DNA from: Chelydra serpentina
Lineage: Eukaryota > Chordata > Testudines > Chelydridae
NCBI GenBank assembly: GCA_037349315.1
Contig: JBAIAC010000008.1
Location: 124,370,001 to 124,434,000, forward strand
Length of the DNA: 64,000 bases
Direction of reading: 5' to 3'
Made by a program: the position numbers and the translations under genes. Below, one piece after another: positions 18,790 to 30,689 of this stretch; the stretch's first letter is position 1; every line of letters begins with the position of its first letter. Below the pieces are notes generated by a model. That model saw nothing but the letters and a program-made list of their open reading frames with translations. It had not been told where the DNA came from and made no database searches.

Positions 18790-19260
18790 AAATAGCCTTT
18801 AAAGGACTCCCCTTCTTCACCAAGGCAATGGATAGGGCCAATGGCAGCAGCAAGTCACTGTAGGGTAACAGAGCTGGTGGGAAGTAGCAAAAAAATCCTT
18901 TTTATTTAAAAAAGTGTGTGTGTTTATATGTGCTTACATATCATAAATCATCAATTTAATTTTTGCAGAAAGGTGCTGAATTAACAATCTTGGAGACCAA
19001 AGACTTTTGTCTGTTTCTCCACAGAACAGGTCCAGGACAGGCAGCTATATTGTAAACCCCCTAATACTGCTCCACCAAACCTGAATACTCCACCTAATAC
19101 TACAAACCTGAACTTAGGGTACGACTTCTAGTGTAAGAGGATAGTTCAATTTCTATAACCTTAGTCCCTCTGCTGTGACTGCCAACAAGGGCTCCCGTTG
19201 TGGTGTATCCTCTTGTCCACTGAGAACTGGACTGAGACCACCAGATTCACATCAAGTAAA

Positions 19261-19440
19261 CTGGTGGTTCTCAACCCGTGGGCTGGGGGCCGCTGGCAGC
19301 CCAATCAGCACACAGCTGTGGCGCATGTGACATCTTCAAGGCCATACAGGTAGTATATATATTGAGTGGATGCAGCCCATGTAATACACAGAGAGCTGCA
19401 TATGCGGCCCACAGTGGTAAATAGGCTGAGAACCGTTGAT
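19261..19440. repeat. Small hAT-like inverted-repeat element
   Basis: Ends are GGTTCTCAACC and GGCTGAGAACC, an inverted pair typical of many small non-autonomous hAT elements in vertebrates. The interior has GGGCTGGGGGCCGCTGGCAG and a decayed CGGCCCAC stretch. The 8-bp duplication could not be made out. Confidence 0.5.
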
Positions 19441-19588
19441 TAGACTATCAAAAAGCTAACCAATAGTAAAAGCTTTCAGTCACTGTGGGTTGTGTGGCGT
19501 AGAGGTTCAGAACAGTGTTTTAAAATAGGCATTGTCTTTTAGTACATTTGTTCACTCTGTTTCACACACACATAAACATTTGTTTTAG

Positions 19589-19759
19589 AAACAAGATGGA
19601 AAGATCACAAGAAATGAGCTTCGTCGCATTTTGGACTGCATCCTATTTCGAATAAGTGACAAGGACTTCCAAGATCTAATCAAGATAATTGATCCAGAAC
19701 ACATGGGGTGCCTCAGCTACCATAAATTTTTAGACTTGTTTGAAGAAAGGGAATCTCTA
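19589..19759 (+). CDS. EFCAB6: EFCAB6 exon e3 (EF-hand pair)
   Basis: Acceptor TTTGTTTTAG, donor CTA/GTAAGT; 57 whole codons. Completes the loop begun in e2 (joined: DT plus KQDGKITRNE, with Lys at loop position 3 but Glu at 12). It then encodes a second unit, LIKIIDPEHMGCLSYHKFLD, whose loop is acid-poor. The pair is therefore likely one weak calcium site plus one structural hand. Confidence 0.85.
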
Positions 19760-21967
19760 GTAAGTGTTTATTAATACTTTTCTCAGGATTTTCTTTTTTA
19801 TAATGTCTTTAGCAAGGTGTCAGGACAATTCTTAATAAAACCCTAAGTTCTGAACAATCTTCATCTAAGTTAGTGAATGCATATGCTTTTCAGCAGTGTA
19901 AAACTCCTACATAATTCACACTCTTGGATTCTTTTGCCTCTGAAGCATGGGTTGAGAACCAATTTCACAGTTACCTCATGTTTCTGGAAACTCCCCATGG
20001 AATGTAATCACAAGTTCATGTACATGTGTGTAGCAGGTGTGGGATGGAAGTATCTCTTTCCATCTTTCAATCATCAAAACTGTTTTGCAGATATTTTGCA
20101 GAAGAGCTCTTTCTATCTATTTATACTAGATAATAATACATAGGTTCTGAGATTTACAATATCCATTGATTGTGTGTTTTCATGAGTATGACTGTGAAAT
20201 TTTTGGAGTTTTGTAGTCATCTTTTAATATCTTCCTTTAGAACCACTACCGTACATATAGTGAGGTTATATCCTGTATCTTTTGACTGGAATGTCTAGTC
20301 AGTATGTTAGTTTCTTTTTTTGCTTACTGAATTATACTCAGAAGTAGTTTAATCTATAGTTTTCATAACCGCTTTATTATATTAGAGCTGTTCATAATAT
20401 TTTTATTAGATTGCTTTTAGGTTCATATTAGTGTGTCAGCTGAATAAATCTTTATTTAGTTTTTGTCTTAAGCTGGTGTAGTTAGTGTCATTGGAAAGAA
20501 TCAAAGAACCTGGCAGTGTCAAGAGATGCACTAGATGCACAAAAAGAGGTTCCTACTGAATAGTCTTGAATGGTGTGTATTGCTTTGAGAAAAGCTTTGA
20601 TGTAGAACTGAAATAGGCTGCATCCTGTTCTGATGGCTCCAACAATAGATACATTTGATTCATCAGTTCATGTCCCTTCTACCTATTCTTGAATTGAATA
20701 ATGGTCGTGCTGAGAGTCTGGGACACATTTTTATAATTATAAAACTGACATGTCGGAGGGGGAAAGTATAAATACTGTCAAAGTGCAAATACTAATGCGT
20801 TATGCAAATGAATTTGGATGCTCAAATTAACTTTTTTGGGTTCATTTTAGAGTTGAAATTCTACTGCCTACTTAGTGTTCTAAATAAAGTTAATTTTAGC
20901 ATAAAGAAGGGCAGGCTAGAGAAACACAGAGCAACAGGGATCATGGCCCCCCTGGGATAAGATACCAGCTGATAACCAGAGATAACCATGCCAGCTAGGA
21001 TTTCACACTTGAAATGTGATTCTGCTCTGAAGAGTGGGCCAGATTCTGGCCTCTGTTGTGCCAATCTGTTGGTGCAAAGCAGCTGCAAAGCCAGCCTAGC
21101 CAAATACAAAGGCTCCACCCACTCATTCCCTAGGAGATGTAAAGCTATCTGGCTCTGTAACACTCTGTCCTGCCCACTCTGTGACATAGGGGAATTCTTT
21201 GGGGCACACCGAGAGGGAGGGGAGTTTTTCTAGAATGCTGTGATGCTCTATCATTCTCTGGCTGAGGGAATGGCCCCATGGGGACTGTTGCAGCCAGAAG
21301 AAAGTCAAAGCAGCTCTGAGCAGATACTAGTAGTGCTGGGAAGAAGTTGGTTCCCAACTAGCCAAACCACCTGCTCGCTGCCCCCAGGACTGGGGTATCT
21401 GAAAATGACATAAAGGCACCTTTCTCTCCCCTTGGATTTTGCATTGAACAGAGCTCAGCTGGATCTGAGTATTGACCCCAGTTTCTCTGGAAAAATAAGG
21501 TTCCATGTGTCCATTGCATCTCAGTAGTTCTCGTATTAAATGTACTCAGTTTACAAGTAAAAAGATGTTTTTATTCTAACTGCCAGTGCCACAAACTGAA
21601 CCTGATCTATGTTCTGTGAACCAGATTCTGCACTCACATTCACCTGTGCCATCCCATTGTCTTCAAATTATTCCCTCAGAGACAGCTATCCAACTTGCAG
21701 CTCATCCGTCAGTCTTAGTGACTTTTGCTTTGGAGAGTAACCAGCAGTAATATGTTGTTTTGTTATCAAAGTCAGTAGCTGTGACTTTTAATTCACAAAA
21801 GGAGCAGATCAGTGTAGTAAAGTGCCATTTTTGCATAGTCACTTTTCAGATTAGAGCCACACTTTCAAACAGAACCCTGAGAATATATGCATTGGCTGAC
21901 ATTGTACACTATTTAGGAAACAGTGTGCTAAAAAGTTTTAATACAAATAACATTTTTTTAAAATTAG
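19760..21967. other. Intron between e3 and e4
   Basis: No mobile element recognised with confidence. The stretch 20940-21360 is more GC-rich with several overlapping open frames on both strands but no domain. Treated as unassigned. Confidence 0.4.
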
Positions 21968-22039
21968 ATGGGTCATAAATGGCTTAATGGAACAAAGAAA
22001 ATTAAGAAGCCACCTCCTCTTGTTCTAGCTTGGGATACT
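21968..22039 (+). CDS. EFCAB6: EFCAB6 exon e4 (linker)
   Basis: Acceptor TTTTTTTAAAATTAG, donor ACT/GTAAGT; 24 whole codons. Encodes GHKWLNGTKKIKKPPPLVLA and WDT, a basic, proline-containing linker between EF-hand pairs. In-phase on both sides. Confidence 0.8.
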
Positions 22040-22186
22040 GTAAGTAATAATGAGGTTTATCTTCAGTAAGTGTTGATTTTCTGTAATTAAGGGGTTTATT
22101 TAATTTTTACTATCTGATTACTGACATATGGCAATGTAACCTCACAGACATTTTTTATTTCAATGATTGAGATATTTTCATTTTAG

Positions 22187-22347
22187 GTGGAAGACGTTCT
22201 TTCGGATAAAATCATGGAAAATTGGAAAGACTTCCACAAGGCTTTGCAGACCTGTGACCCTAAATGTACAGGCATTATTAGCAGAAATCAGCTAAGAAAA
22301 ATTGTACAGATATATTGTCCCTCTTTGTCCGATGAACAATTTACAAA
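22187..22347 (+). CDS. EFCAB6: EFCAB6 exon e5
   Basis: Acceptor TTCATTTTAG, donor ACAAA/GTAAGC; 53 codons plus two bases. Encodes an EF-hand with ENWKDFHKALQTCDPKCTGI and ISRNQLRKIVQ. The loop DPKCTGIISRNQ has Cys and Thr in place of liganding acids and Gln at position 12, so it is unlikely to bind calcium. It ends in a CPSLSDEQFTK helix. Confidence 0.85.
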
Positions 22348-23463
22348 GTAAGCTGCTGGCATCTGACTATTAATTTACGTAACTTTATTAACTTTCTCTC
22401 CATATTTTTCTAAAAAAGTGGTGTTTTGAATCTTGGGATACTTCAATTTGCCTTAAGCTTTAGAGAAAATAAAATGCCACCAGGCCAGTCAGCGACCCCT
22501 ATTCTGTAAGTGAACAGCTTGCAAATCTCCTCTTTATTTCCATGGAAGATTGGGGTCGTATGGTTCAAAGGATAATTAAAAAAGGTAAAACAAGCCCATT
22601 CCTCAAAGTGAAAATTGGGTGTGTTGGAAACTTTATCTTTAAAAAATGTATTCACTGTTTCCAAATGGAAATGAATATAACTACCCATATTATTTTGTTG
22701 TAACCTTCTACAGTAGTATCTTGTTGTAATGAATAATCTAAGTGCCTCGATTCTAGGAGAACCCTTGTAAACTGGGACATGACATAGTCAACTCTCATTT
22801 TGATCATTGGCCAATTGATAACTACATCTGAATCTAAAAAACAATGAACATCCCAAATCACATATGTGTATGGAATCAAAATCTATGTCTTGTAAAAGAG
22901 GAGTGGATTGTATTAGGCATTTTATTGCCATGGCATGTCTGTCAAGCTATAATTGGCTCTAATTTGCTCTCCTACAAGCTGTAACATTCTTTACCTGCAG
23001 CCCTGTGATTCTCCAAAAGATGTGGGATTCTTTTCTACCTTTCAAAACATCATAGGAAAATCAAAGAAATCCGTGCCAGCCTGAACCTTGTGACCCAGTG
23101 TCCTGATGATCAGTATAAGTGAGGAGCAAACACAACAGCATCAATAGGAAATGGCTTTTAGAAAATAATTTTGATCTTGAAATATGAACGAGTACAAGTG
23201 TGATCACTGAGATAAAATTCCACTGTACCCATTTTCCTTTCTGTGAATTTTGTAGAGAAAACTTTGGGTGCCATGCATGGGGTTAATAAGAGTCAGGCTC
23301 CTAATTCCCTGCACACTGTATTAAAAATATATCCTTTTTGTCATCAGTCAGTTTTATGGCTCAGTATTATATAATATATACACATGATCACTGATCATGA
23401 GCAATTACTTATCCTTTGAGTATTGGATAACTGGTTCTCATCATTCACACACTTCTCTAGATT
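22348..23463. other. Intron, unassigned part
   Basis: No coding region, RNA gene or recognised repeat seen. Ends at the target duplication of the Penelope-like copy. Confidence 0.4.
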
Positions 23464-23474
23464 ATGTTTTTACC

Positions 23475-24082
23475 AAAACAACAAGGAGTCCGGTGGCACC
23501 TTAAAGACTAACAGATTTATTTGGGCATAAGCTTTCATGGGTAACAAACCCACTTTTTCACATGCATGGAGTGAAAATTACAGATGCAGGCATTGTTATA
23601 CTGACACATGAAGAGAAGGGAGTTACCTCACAAGTGGAGAATTAATGTTGACAGGGCCAATACAATCAGGGTGGATGTAGTTCACTCCCAATAATTGACC
23701 GGACAGTCTCTACATAAAAGAATAAATGGACACAAATCGGACATCAGGAATGGTAACATACAAAAGCCAGTAAGAGAACACTTCAGTCTTCCTGGACATT
23801 CTATAACAGATTTAAAAGTAGCCATACTTGAACAAAAAAACTTCAGAAACAGACTTCAAAGAGAAACTGCAGAGCTAAAATTCATTTGCAAATTTAACAC
23901 CATTAATTTGGGCTTGAATAGGGACTGGGAGTGGCTGGCTCATTACAGAAGCAACTTTTCCTCTCCTGGAATTGACACCTCCTCATCAATTATTATCAAT
24001 TACTATCAATTACTGTTAGTCTTTAAGGTGCCACCAGACTCTTGTTGTTTTTGTGGCTACAGACTAACACGGCTACCCCGTA
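23475..24082 (+). mobile_element. Short Penelope-like element with inverted head
   Basis: A 608-bp insertion bounded by an 11-bp direct repeat ATGTTTTTACC (23464-23474 and 24083-24093). The first 220 bp are the element's 3' non-coding end in inverted orientation (AACAACAAGGAGTCCGGTGG ... CATAAGCTTTCATGGG). A forward, truncated body follows (from about 23693) with the tail of the GIY-YIG protein, ending in CTTGTTGTTTTTGTGGCTAC ... ACGGCTACCCC. A clean insertion retaining both ends. Confidence 0.8.
23698..24000 (+). pseudogene. GIY-YIG protein C-terminal fragment
   Basis: Frame begins inside the domain at TGQSLHKRINGHKSDIRNGN, with the conserved LPGHSITDLKVAIL and NRLQRETAELKFICKFNTIN following. 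The YIG core itself is cut off by the inverted-head junction, so no active nuclease is encoded. Confidence 0.75.
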
Positions 24083-24093
24083 ATGTTTTTACC

Positions 24094-24879
24094 ATTATTT
24101 TCAACCATTATTTGTGAAAATGAGAGAGCTCAGGGTAGAGTCCAGAATTACAATCAATTTAAATTCTAAATGATTTCTACTTGAAGTTTCAACATCTTGT
24201 ATCAGAAAATGATGTTGGGGAGGGAAAGCCCAGAAAAGAAAACCAGAAAAAAAAAGGTCATTAGGGTCTAATCCACCACCATTGCAGTCAATGGATATTT
24301 TGCCATTGTCTTCAGTGGATACAGGACAAAGCCCTGAATGATTCATCCTGAAAGGTGCTGAGCACTAAGACTATGATCCAACAATGGACATAAAAAGCTT
24401 TTTAATATGGTATCAGTCCCATTCAAGGAGACTACTTACATACTGAGAGGATGTTGGGGCTGCCAACATGGCCTAAATTGAGCACATGCTTATGTGCTTG
24501 TTTGATTGGGGCTAGAATGCTCAGAGCTTTGCAAGATCAGACTTTCTAGAAGCATTAGATGGGATGATTTTGCAATGACCTGATAGGACCTGACGCAACA
24601 CGACACAATGTATACCTGACAACAGTGTTTGACTTCCATTGTGGAGGGCATTCATGAGGCCTTTGTAGAAGCTGCATAAATTCCACTTTCTAAGGATATC
24701 CAGTTGTATTAGCTATGGATAGTTTAAATATATTTGTGCAGCAAACACTGGCATGGAGCATGAACTCTCACTCAGCCCACACTTTGGTCCTGGTTCTGGA
24801 AATCATCTTTATTCAGGACAGCACTTAAGCACATGCTTGAGGGCTGTCCTGAATCAGGGCCTTTGCTAAGATGTATATG
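24094..24879. other. Intron with palindromic repeat
   Basis: At 24255-24345 and 24770-24860 lie members of a self-complementary repeat family. In the latter, TTCAGGACAGCACTTAAGCA faces GAGGGCTGTCCTGAATCAGG in inverted order. The remainder is unassigned. Confidence 0.45.
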
Positions 24880-24887
24880 TCCAGGAG

Positions 24888-25312
24888 CAGGGCCGGCACG
24901 CCCAATAGGCGACCCTAGGCTGTCACCTAGGGAGCCGGGGGGGGGGGGGGGGGGGCGGCTGGCTGCGGCTGCCTGTCACCCTCCCGGCTCTACAGCTGAG
25001 CCGGGAGCCAAGGGGGGGGGGCGGCAGGGAGCCGGGATCCGGGGGGGCGGCTAGGAGCTGGGGTGGGGGGTGGCTGGCTGCGGCTGCCTCCTGTCCTCCC
25101 GGCTCCGCAGCTGAGCTGGGAGCTGTGGGGGTGCTGCAGGCAGTGGGAGGCTGCCGTGGGTGGGGGGCTGAGCTGCTGGCCCGCTGGGGGGGGGAGCCGC
25201 CGCGGGCGGGGACTGGCTGCGCTGGGGGGACGGTGTTAGCTGGGGGGGGGCGGTGCAGGGCTGGTGCAAGGAAATTTTGCCTGGGGCGCGAAACTTCCTT
25301 GCACCGGCCCTG
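24888..25312. mobile_element. Non-autonomous hAT element (GC-rich)
   Basis: Terminal inverted repeats CAGGGCCGG / CCGGCCCTG with an 8-bp duplication TCCAGGAG on each side (24880-24887 and 25313-25320), the hAT hallmark. The 425-bp interior carries no transposase. It includes a run of more than 20 G and two related GGCTGGCTGCGGCTGCCT blocks (from about 24956 and 25071). Confidence 0.85.
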
Positions 25313-25320
25313 TCCAGGAG

Positions 25321-26544
25321 CACCTCATCACACCAAAGAAAACATTCAATTCTGAGGTTAAAATGAATGCAGGTTTTATATTCAGCAAGATATTATTGCT
25401 ATTGGTGACTTATTTTATTGGGTTTTTTTAGTTTAGTTTTGTTTTAAGGGCTAAATAAGAAATGAGGATTGATTAAATTTGAAATCCAGGGATGAAAATT
25501 TGCTTGGCAAACGATTTGCTATTCACCTTGTATTCTACCAAACTTGGGCCTTATTTTTTTTAAAAAAGATTCTTTTACTCACATCAGGCCACCAGTACAC
25601 ATATTTTTCAAATGGGGATTTATGTTATATGTTATTTAAGACCATCCTGGGAAAATATTGTGGGAAAAGATTATGCAGAGAAACAGTGGATGGCACTGTT
25701 CGTTCACAGCTCTAAAGCGGTTAGGGATGCAGTATTTTAAAATAATAAGTAAAATATAATTGACTCCTTCAAACATGCACAAATTGGACATATGACTGTC
25801 AAATCTGTGTCGGCGTTGTCATAACCAGGCTGGGGATTTAACTCAGATGCTTTGGGGATGTTGCCTTACACAAGGTTTTTGAGTAAGGGTGATGAAGAGA
25901 ATAAATTACATTCTGAATTCCAGTGTTTCGGCCACATCAGTCTTATTGATTTTAAATGATACTTCTGCTGTTGGGGGCTTCAGTTATAATTGGGCTTTTG
26001 GCACTGATGTGACTCATCCTGAGGCACTTGAGGACAATGCTGCTTTTACTGAGGCATGCCTGTCCCAGATGGCTTCCTGTGAGATGACATTCAGACTGAG
26101 GAAGAGAAGGGACAATTTTTAAGGATATTTGGAAGCCTTTTGTAGATTACATTTCCAAGGCAGATGTTGTTCCTTAGTGTTTGTGTCTGAGTTCCATTTT
26201 CTATGTGCAGGATTAACTTCTTTGAATGGAGCTGGTTGGGTGGTGTTACAACATGGTGACTCCCTTTTGTCTCCATGATCCTTCCCCTCCCCCCACTCCT
26301 GTTATTGGTTTTGGGTAGCAGATTAGATTTATTAAAATAAAAGAAAGTTTTGATGTGGATTTATCATAAGGAGGGTGCTTGCTTGAGGGGGTGTTATATC
26401 TTAAGTTACAAGTCATTTTGTATCACATGCGTGTTTGTTTGTTTTTAAATGAAAGTCTAAATGGGGAAAAATAACTTTTTTGTAGACTAAACAGAATGCT
26501 GTGGATGCACAGTATAATGCACTTCCATTCCCTTCCATTCTTTC
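25321..26544. other. Intron, unassigned
   Basis: Holds an open stretch at 25889-26122 (VLLILNDTSAVGGFSYNW, then TDVTHPEALEDNAAF) that looks protein-like. I could not assign it to a family, and it has no splice borders in phase with the gene. Possibly a transposon relic. Confidence 0.35.
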
Positions 26545-26735
26545 ATCTAAGAATCCCCAAAAGCTTTACAGACATGAATTGTCTCATAAAACTAAATTGA
26601 GCTCTGTGAGCTGGGTATTAGTTTCCCTATTTCACAGATGAGTAAAACTGAAGCACAGAGAGATCACCCCCTGAGTCAATGGCAGAGTGACCCCAGTCTC
26701 CTTCTCTAACCACTGGACACACACTGCCTCTATCT
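26545..26735 (-). repeat. MIR-like SINE fragment
   Basis: The + strand reads CCCTATTTCACAGATGAGTA, then GCACAGAGAGATCAC and, further on, CTAACCACTGGAC. This is the reverse complement of the MIR order (tRNA-like head with GTGGTTAG, then CTCTGTGC, then the ATCTGTGAAAT-type core). Diverged, as expected for this old family. Confidence 0.6.
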
Positions 26736-26836
26736 GGGAAGGAAGTTCATTATTTTGGTAATCTTTGCCTTAAAATATGCATATTGTGCCTTAGTCTCAA
26801 CTGTGTGCATTAATTTCAATTCTTTATTTTATCTAG

Positions 26837-27004
26837 GCTATGCCATACATTTCAGGATATTTCTTCTGATGGGATCCTTTACAGGATGCTTTTGAAGAAC
26901 TTAGGAGTTGCTGTTTTACCTGGTGACTTAACTGGTATTAGCACACAGATCTCAAAGGGAAGTCAACAGAGAGAAGAAAAAAGACAAACAGATCTTTCAG
27001 AGAG
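26837..27004 (+). CDS. EFCAB6: EFCAB6 exon e6
   Basis: Acceptor TTATTTTATCTAG, donor GAGAG/GTTCTG (weak after GT). Enters after two carried bases and leaves two. Encodes a degenerate EF-hand (CHTFQDISSDGILYRMLLKN), then a Gln/Lys/Glu-rich charged segment (GSQQREEKRQTDLSER). The loop has lost the acidic pattern. The weak donor makes this the least certain 3' border of the series, but the next exon restores phase. Confidence 0.75.
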
Positions 27005-29193
27005 GTTCTGAGCAATGCTTTATTCATACAGATGATTCCCTATTAAAGTTTAAAAATATTGATACCATTATAAAGGACACTTCCAAAAAGACTGAGCATT
27101 TGCTCTATATGTCAAATGCTAAGTGTTGTCTTATGCAGAGCTCTGGGTCTATGCATAATCCCTAAGTAATCTGACTTCCAAAGTATTGTATCAGAAGAGC
27201 AAATGTATGGTTTATTTATCAACATCTTTTGGACTCAAGTAAGAACTGCTGAGCTTACTTCACATTACAAAAGGGGTACATCCCACCAAGTCATCAGTGA
27301 CTTTGCTGATAAGCAAGGCTCTCAGGGTAGGTTTGTTTTTTCTAGACAGCATCTAAAGTATAGACTATGAATCTCCATGGATTTGTTGAGACTTCACCTT
27401 TTGGGGTTGAGCATTCTCAGAGCTCCACAAATCAAGACTGATTTGATTCTGATGGCTGTAGCTTCTGTGTGCAAGGCTTCTCAGTCTGTAGCATCATTGC
27501 ATGCCTTTTTGCACTCAAACTACAAGGATATTTGAGTCATTGATTCAATTTCTCTTCAGTTACTTGAAGCTTTGGTCTATGTGGAAATACCTGTACAAGA
27601 GCCAGTAAAATCTTCCATAATGGGGTGGGATATATTTCTTCACAAAAAAATGTAGGTTCAGCCTAAAAACTATGAATCTTCTGAGATCTTGCATGGATTT
27701 CCAGGATGCTTGGTCCTCCACACTGGCTCTGAACCCTCAGTGGCTCTGCAGCTACTCCGTGACAGCACAACTCCAATGGAATCCCTAAATGTTGCTAATC
27801 CCTGGGCTACATCCCTTCCACCAGCAAGGAAGGAGTACGGGAAAATTAATCCAGATTATGGCTATTCAATTGGGTGTCAGTGGGGACAATGCTTGCTTCT
27901 CTCCAGCCCTGTCTGGTAAGTACAGTGAGCCATTCCTAAGGTTTGGGGAAAACAAGACGTGCTGGTAGCAGTGTGGCTCTGTGGAAAAGGCACACACCTG
28001 GAATTTAGGAGAGCTGGATTCTAGTCCTGGTGGTGGATGAAAAGCAAAGATTATACAGTACATCATCAGAAAGCCTTTCTTATCAGCAAAGTCACTCATC
28101 TTTTCTTTCATCATTATGCGTTTCAGAATTTCAAACATGTTAGAGTTAATTTTCTATGTGAACTACTAGTGATACTTTATTTAAAAGCAGTTAATGAAAG
28201 CGTTTCATTAAAATATTTTAGTGCTAGAAGTTAAAATTTTAAGATTATTATCAAGTTAAGGGAGTGCTATAAAATATACTTAATAAATCTATAAAAAATT
28301 AGACTGCTGAATATTCTGCATTTGCGCATACAGAAATATATGCTTTCAGGCTTAACAAAAATAATTGTGTTAACTTACTTTTTCATGGACAATAGTAAAT
28401 CCATAACAAATGTGAAATGGATGCAACCAAGACTTATTACGCACACTTTTATTGTACGTCTTCTCTATCTTCAAAAGTTATTGCATATTTAATCATGAGT
28501 TATTTTAATGGTTTGCTGACGAAGATTGTAGTATTTCAAAGGGAGGATTATATATTCTATGTCTGGGGATTTTTCTTTTAAAGACTGAGAAAGGATATGG
28601 TAATCCACTCATTGCACATAAAGGAAAAAACGTGGAGGTGGCTTATTTGGGTTACTAGGAGTGGGAAGCTGTGAATCATGATGTTATATGACTACGTCCT
28701 ATGGGCAGATATACAGAATATCACTGATGCCATTTTCAAAGGCCACCAATTGTTACACCTTTCCAGCAGGTGGTAAGACGACATTAGCCTGATTCATCTC
28801 CCTTTAAAGTCAATCAGAAAGAATCCCATTGACTTTTTTTGGCATTGGATTGGGTCCCATGATGGTGGTTAAAAATGTTAATGGGTAAAAGTGGCTCCCC
28901 AGAGGCTGGGAAATCTGAAGATCCAAAATGAACTGGTAATCAGCTCCCATATTTAGATGTGAATGGTCTCCACTTCAAAAATATCATGCAATCAGTTTTT
29001 ACAAACATCAGTTTAAACATGGGTTTCTTAATTCTTAATTTGTACTAACTATAACTTTGTTTAGACACAAAAAGAATATTTCTGGTGTTATTGTCCTGTT
29101 TATTGTTAAAATAATCCAGTGAATTATTGAATCAAATGTTTTAAAGTAGAAAACATAAGTGACTTGTTTTCATGCGCAATCTTTCAATTTTAG
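27005..29193. other. Intron between e6 and e7
   Basis: Contains a tRNA/MIR-like SINE piece at 27962-28045 (listed separately) and a short GACTTTTTTTGGCATTGG-type dispersed repeat near 28800. The rest is AT-rich and unassigned. Confidence 0.4.
27962..28045 (+). repeat. MIR-like tRNA SINE head
   Basis: Reads GTAGCAGTGTGGCTCTGTGG, then AATTTAGGAGAGCTGGATTC, TAGTCCTGG. The order and spacing are those of MIR-type heads (box A-like and box B-like GGATTCTAGTCC). Short and diverged. Confidence 0.5.
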
Positions 29194-29365
29194 AATGAAA
29201 CAGATTGAAGATCAGGCCAATAAGCATACCAAGAATAGAACTGTTGATGAAGTAATTGAAAGGCTCAAGGACAGTGTGATACAACAGGAAGCAACTATTA
29301 AAGACAGCTTTCTTGCCTACAACAAGCAACCAAATGGAAAAATTAGTAAAGATGGTTTCCGGAAG
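29194..29365 (+). CDS. EFCAB6: EFCAB6 exon e7
   Basis: Acceptor TTTCAATTTTAG, donor AAG/GTAGGA. The first base completes Arg. Encodes a charged helix (MKQIEDQANKHTKNRTVDEV, IERLKDSV) and an EF-hand start ATIKDSFLAYNKQPNGKISK, with loop NKQPNGKISKDG. The loop has Asn at 1 and 5 and Gly at 6 but no acid at 12. Confidence 0.85.
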
Positions 29366-30689
29366 GTAGGAGAAATACTAGGTGTTTTTCTTTATCTTTT
29401 TGTTTTTCCTGGAAGGTGATTTATCATTTTATAGTGGTGCCTATTCACACACCTACAGCCAAGTCTCCAGGGCTGTTTCAGTCATTAATGAGCTGGAATA
29501 TGCTCATATGAGCTGCTTGTTAATAGCATAAGGAAGAATCAACTTTCATTTCAAAAGAAAAAAAAGTCAATTTCTAGTCCCTTTTCTTGCAGAGATTGCC
29601 TAGAAAACCCAAACAGATTTCTAATGTCAAAAAGAACATGCTGCTAGACTCCATCTCTGCAGCAGGTGGCTGGGGAATTTATAGAACCAGACTCCAACCT
29701 ACCACACACCTTCTCTGTAAAATGAGTTAGTGACATCTGAGGTGCATCCCAAAAAAAATTATTATTTTTTTAGTTAGCCGTCACCAAAATCCTTATGCCG
29801 CATGCATTGTGGTGTGATCACATCACAGCTGAGAGAAATTGAGTACCTTTGGGTGGAGGAAGGCAGTAAAACATTGTTTGCAGGCAAACCAAAAATTCTT
29901 GTGCTGGTCCTGCTTATTAAAATGTTAACCCTCTCTGAAGTAAAGACGAAGCTGGCTCCTAGTTGATCAGGCCACTGCTATGCATCAGTAGCAAAAAGCA
30001 TTGTATAAGTACATTCAGCACATAAAACAATTTTATGGTTATAGAAGTTGAAGTACCTTCTCATCTTCAGGTCAGATTTGACATACATTGATGAAGTGAT
30101 CCAGGAATCTTGTACTGTTGCTTTCCATGCTATTCCATTCAAGATCATAATACTCCAAGTATTAGTGCTGTGAAAATATATATTTAAATTGGGTATGCAG
30201 ATTCTAAAATATTGTGGCTGCAATGAAGCTTAATTGATAAACACCATATACATACAGTAACGTTCTGATTATTAATCAGAATAAAAATGTAGGGTGAGAT
30301 TTTGTGCTGTACCTCTGAGAGGCTTTAGGGAGGGCGGCCATGTTTGAACTCTTCACATGCAGGACTGGGTTGGGAGACAAAACAGCCGCCAGTGCAACGA
30401 CCAGCCAGTGGGTTACTCTAAGTTACAACAGCCTGACCTGAACTGCCCATGGATAGCAGTGCTTCTTGAAATCTTCATAGCTCTGTGGCCCTACTCCCGC
30501 CTACTCCTGACTTGGTCCTAGCATGCCCCTGCTCTGAGACTTGCACATGCAGCGCCTGTGTTGGGGGAATTCTCCCCCAGCTAACTAAAGACCTTTTAGG
30601 CCATATAAAGGCCCTAGAAGGAGGGGAGAATCCCTCCTGTAGTGTGCACTTAAAAACTGACTTTAGTTAATCAGATTTTACTGTGCGAA
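29366..30689. other. Intron, unassigned part
   Basis: No coding or RNA feature recognised up to the LINE relic. Confidence 0.35.
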
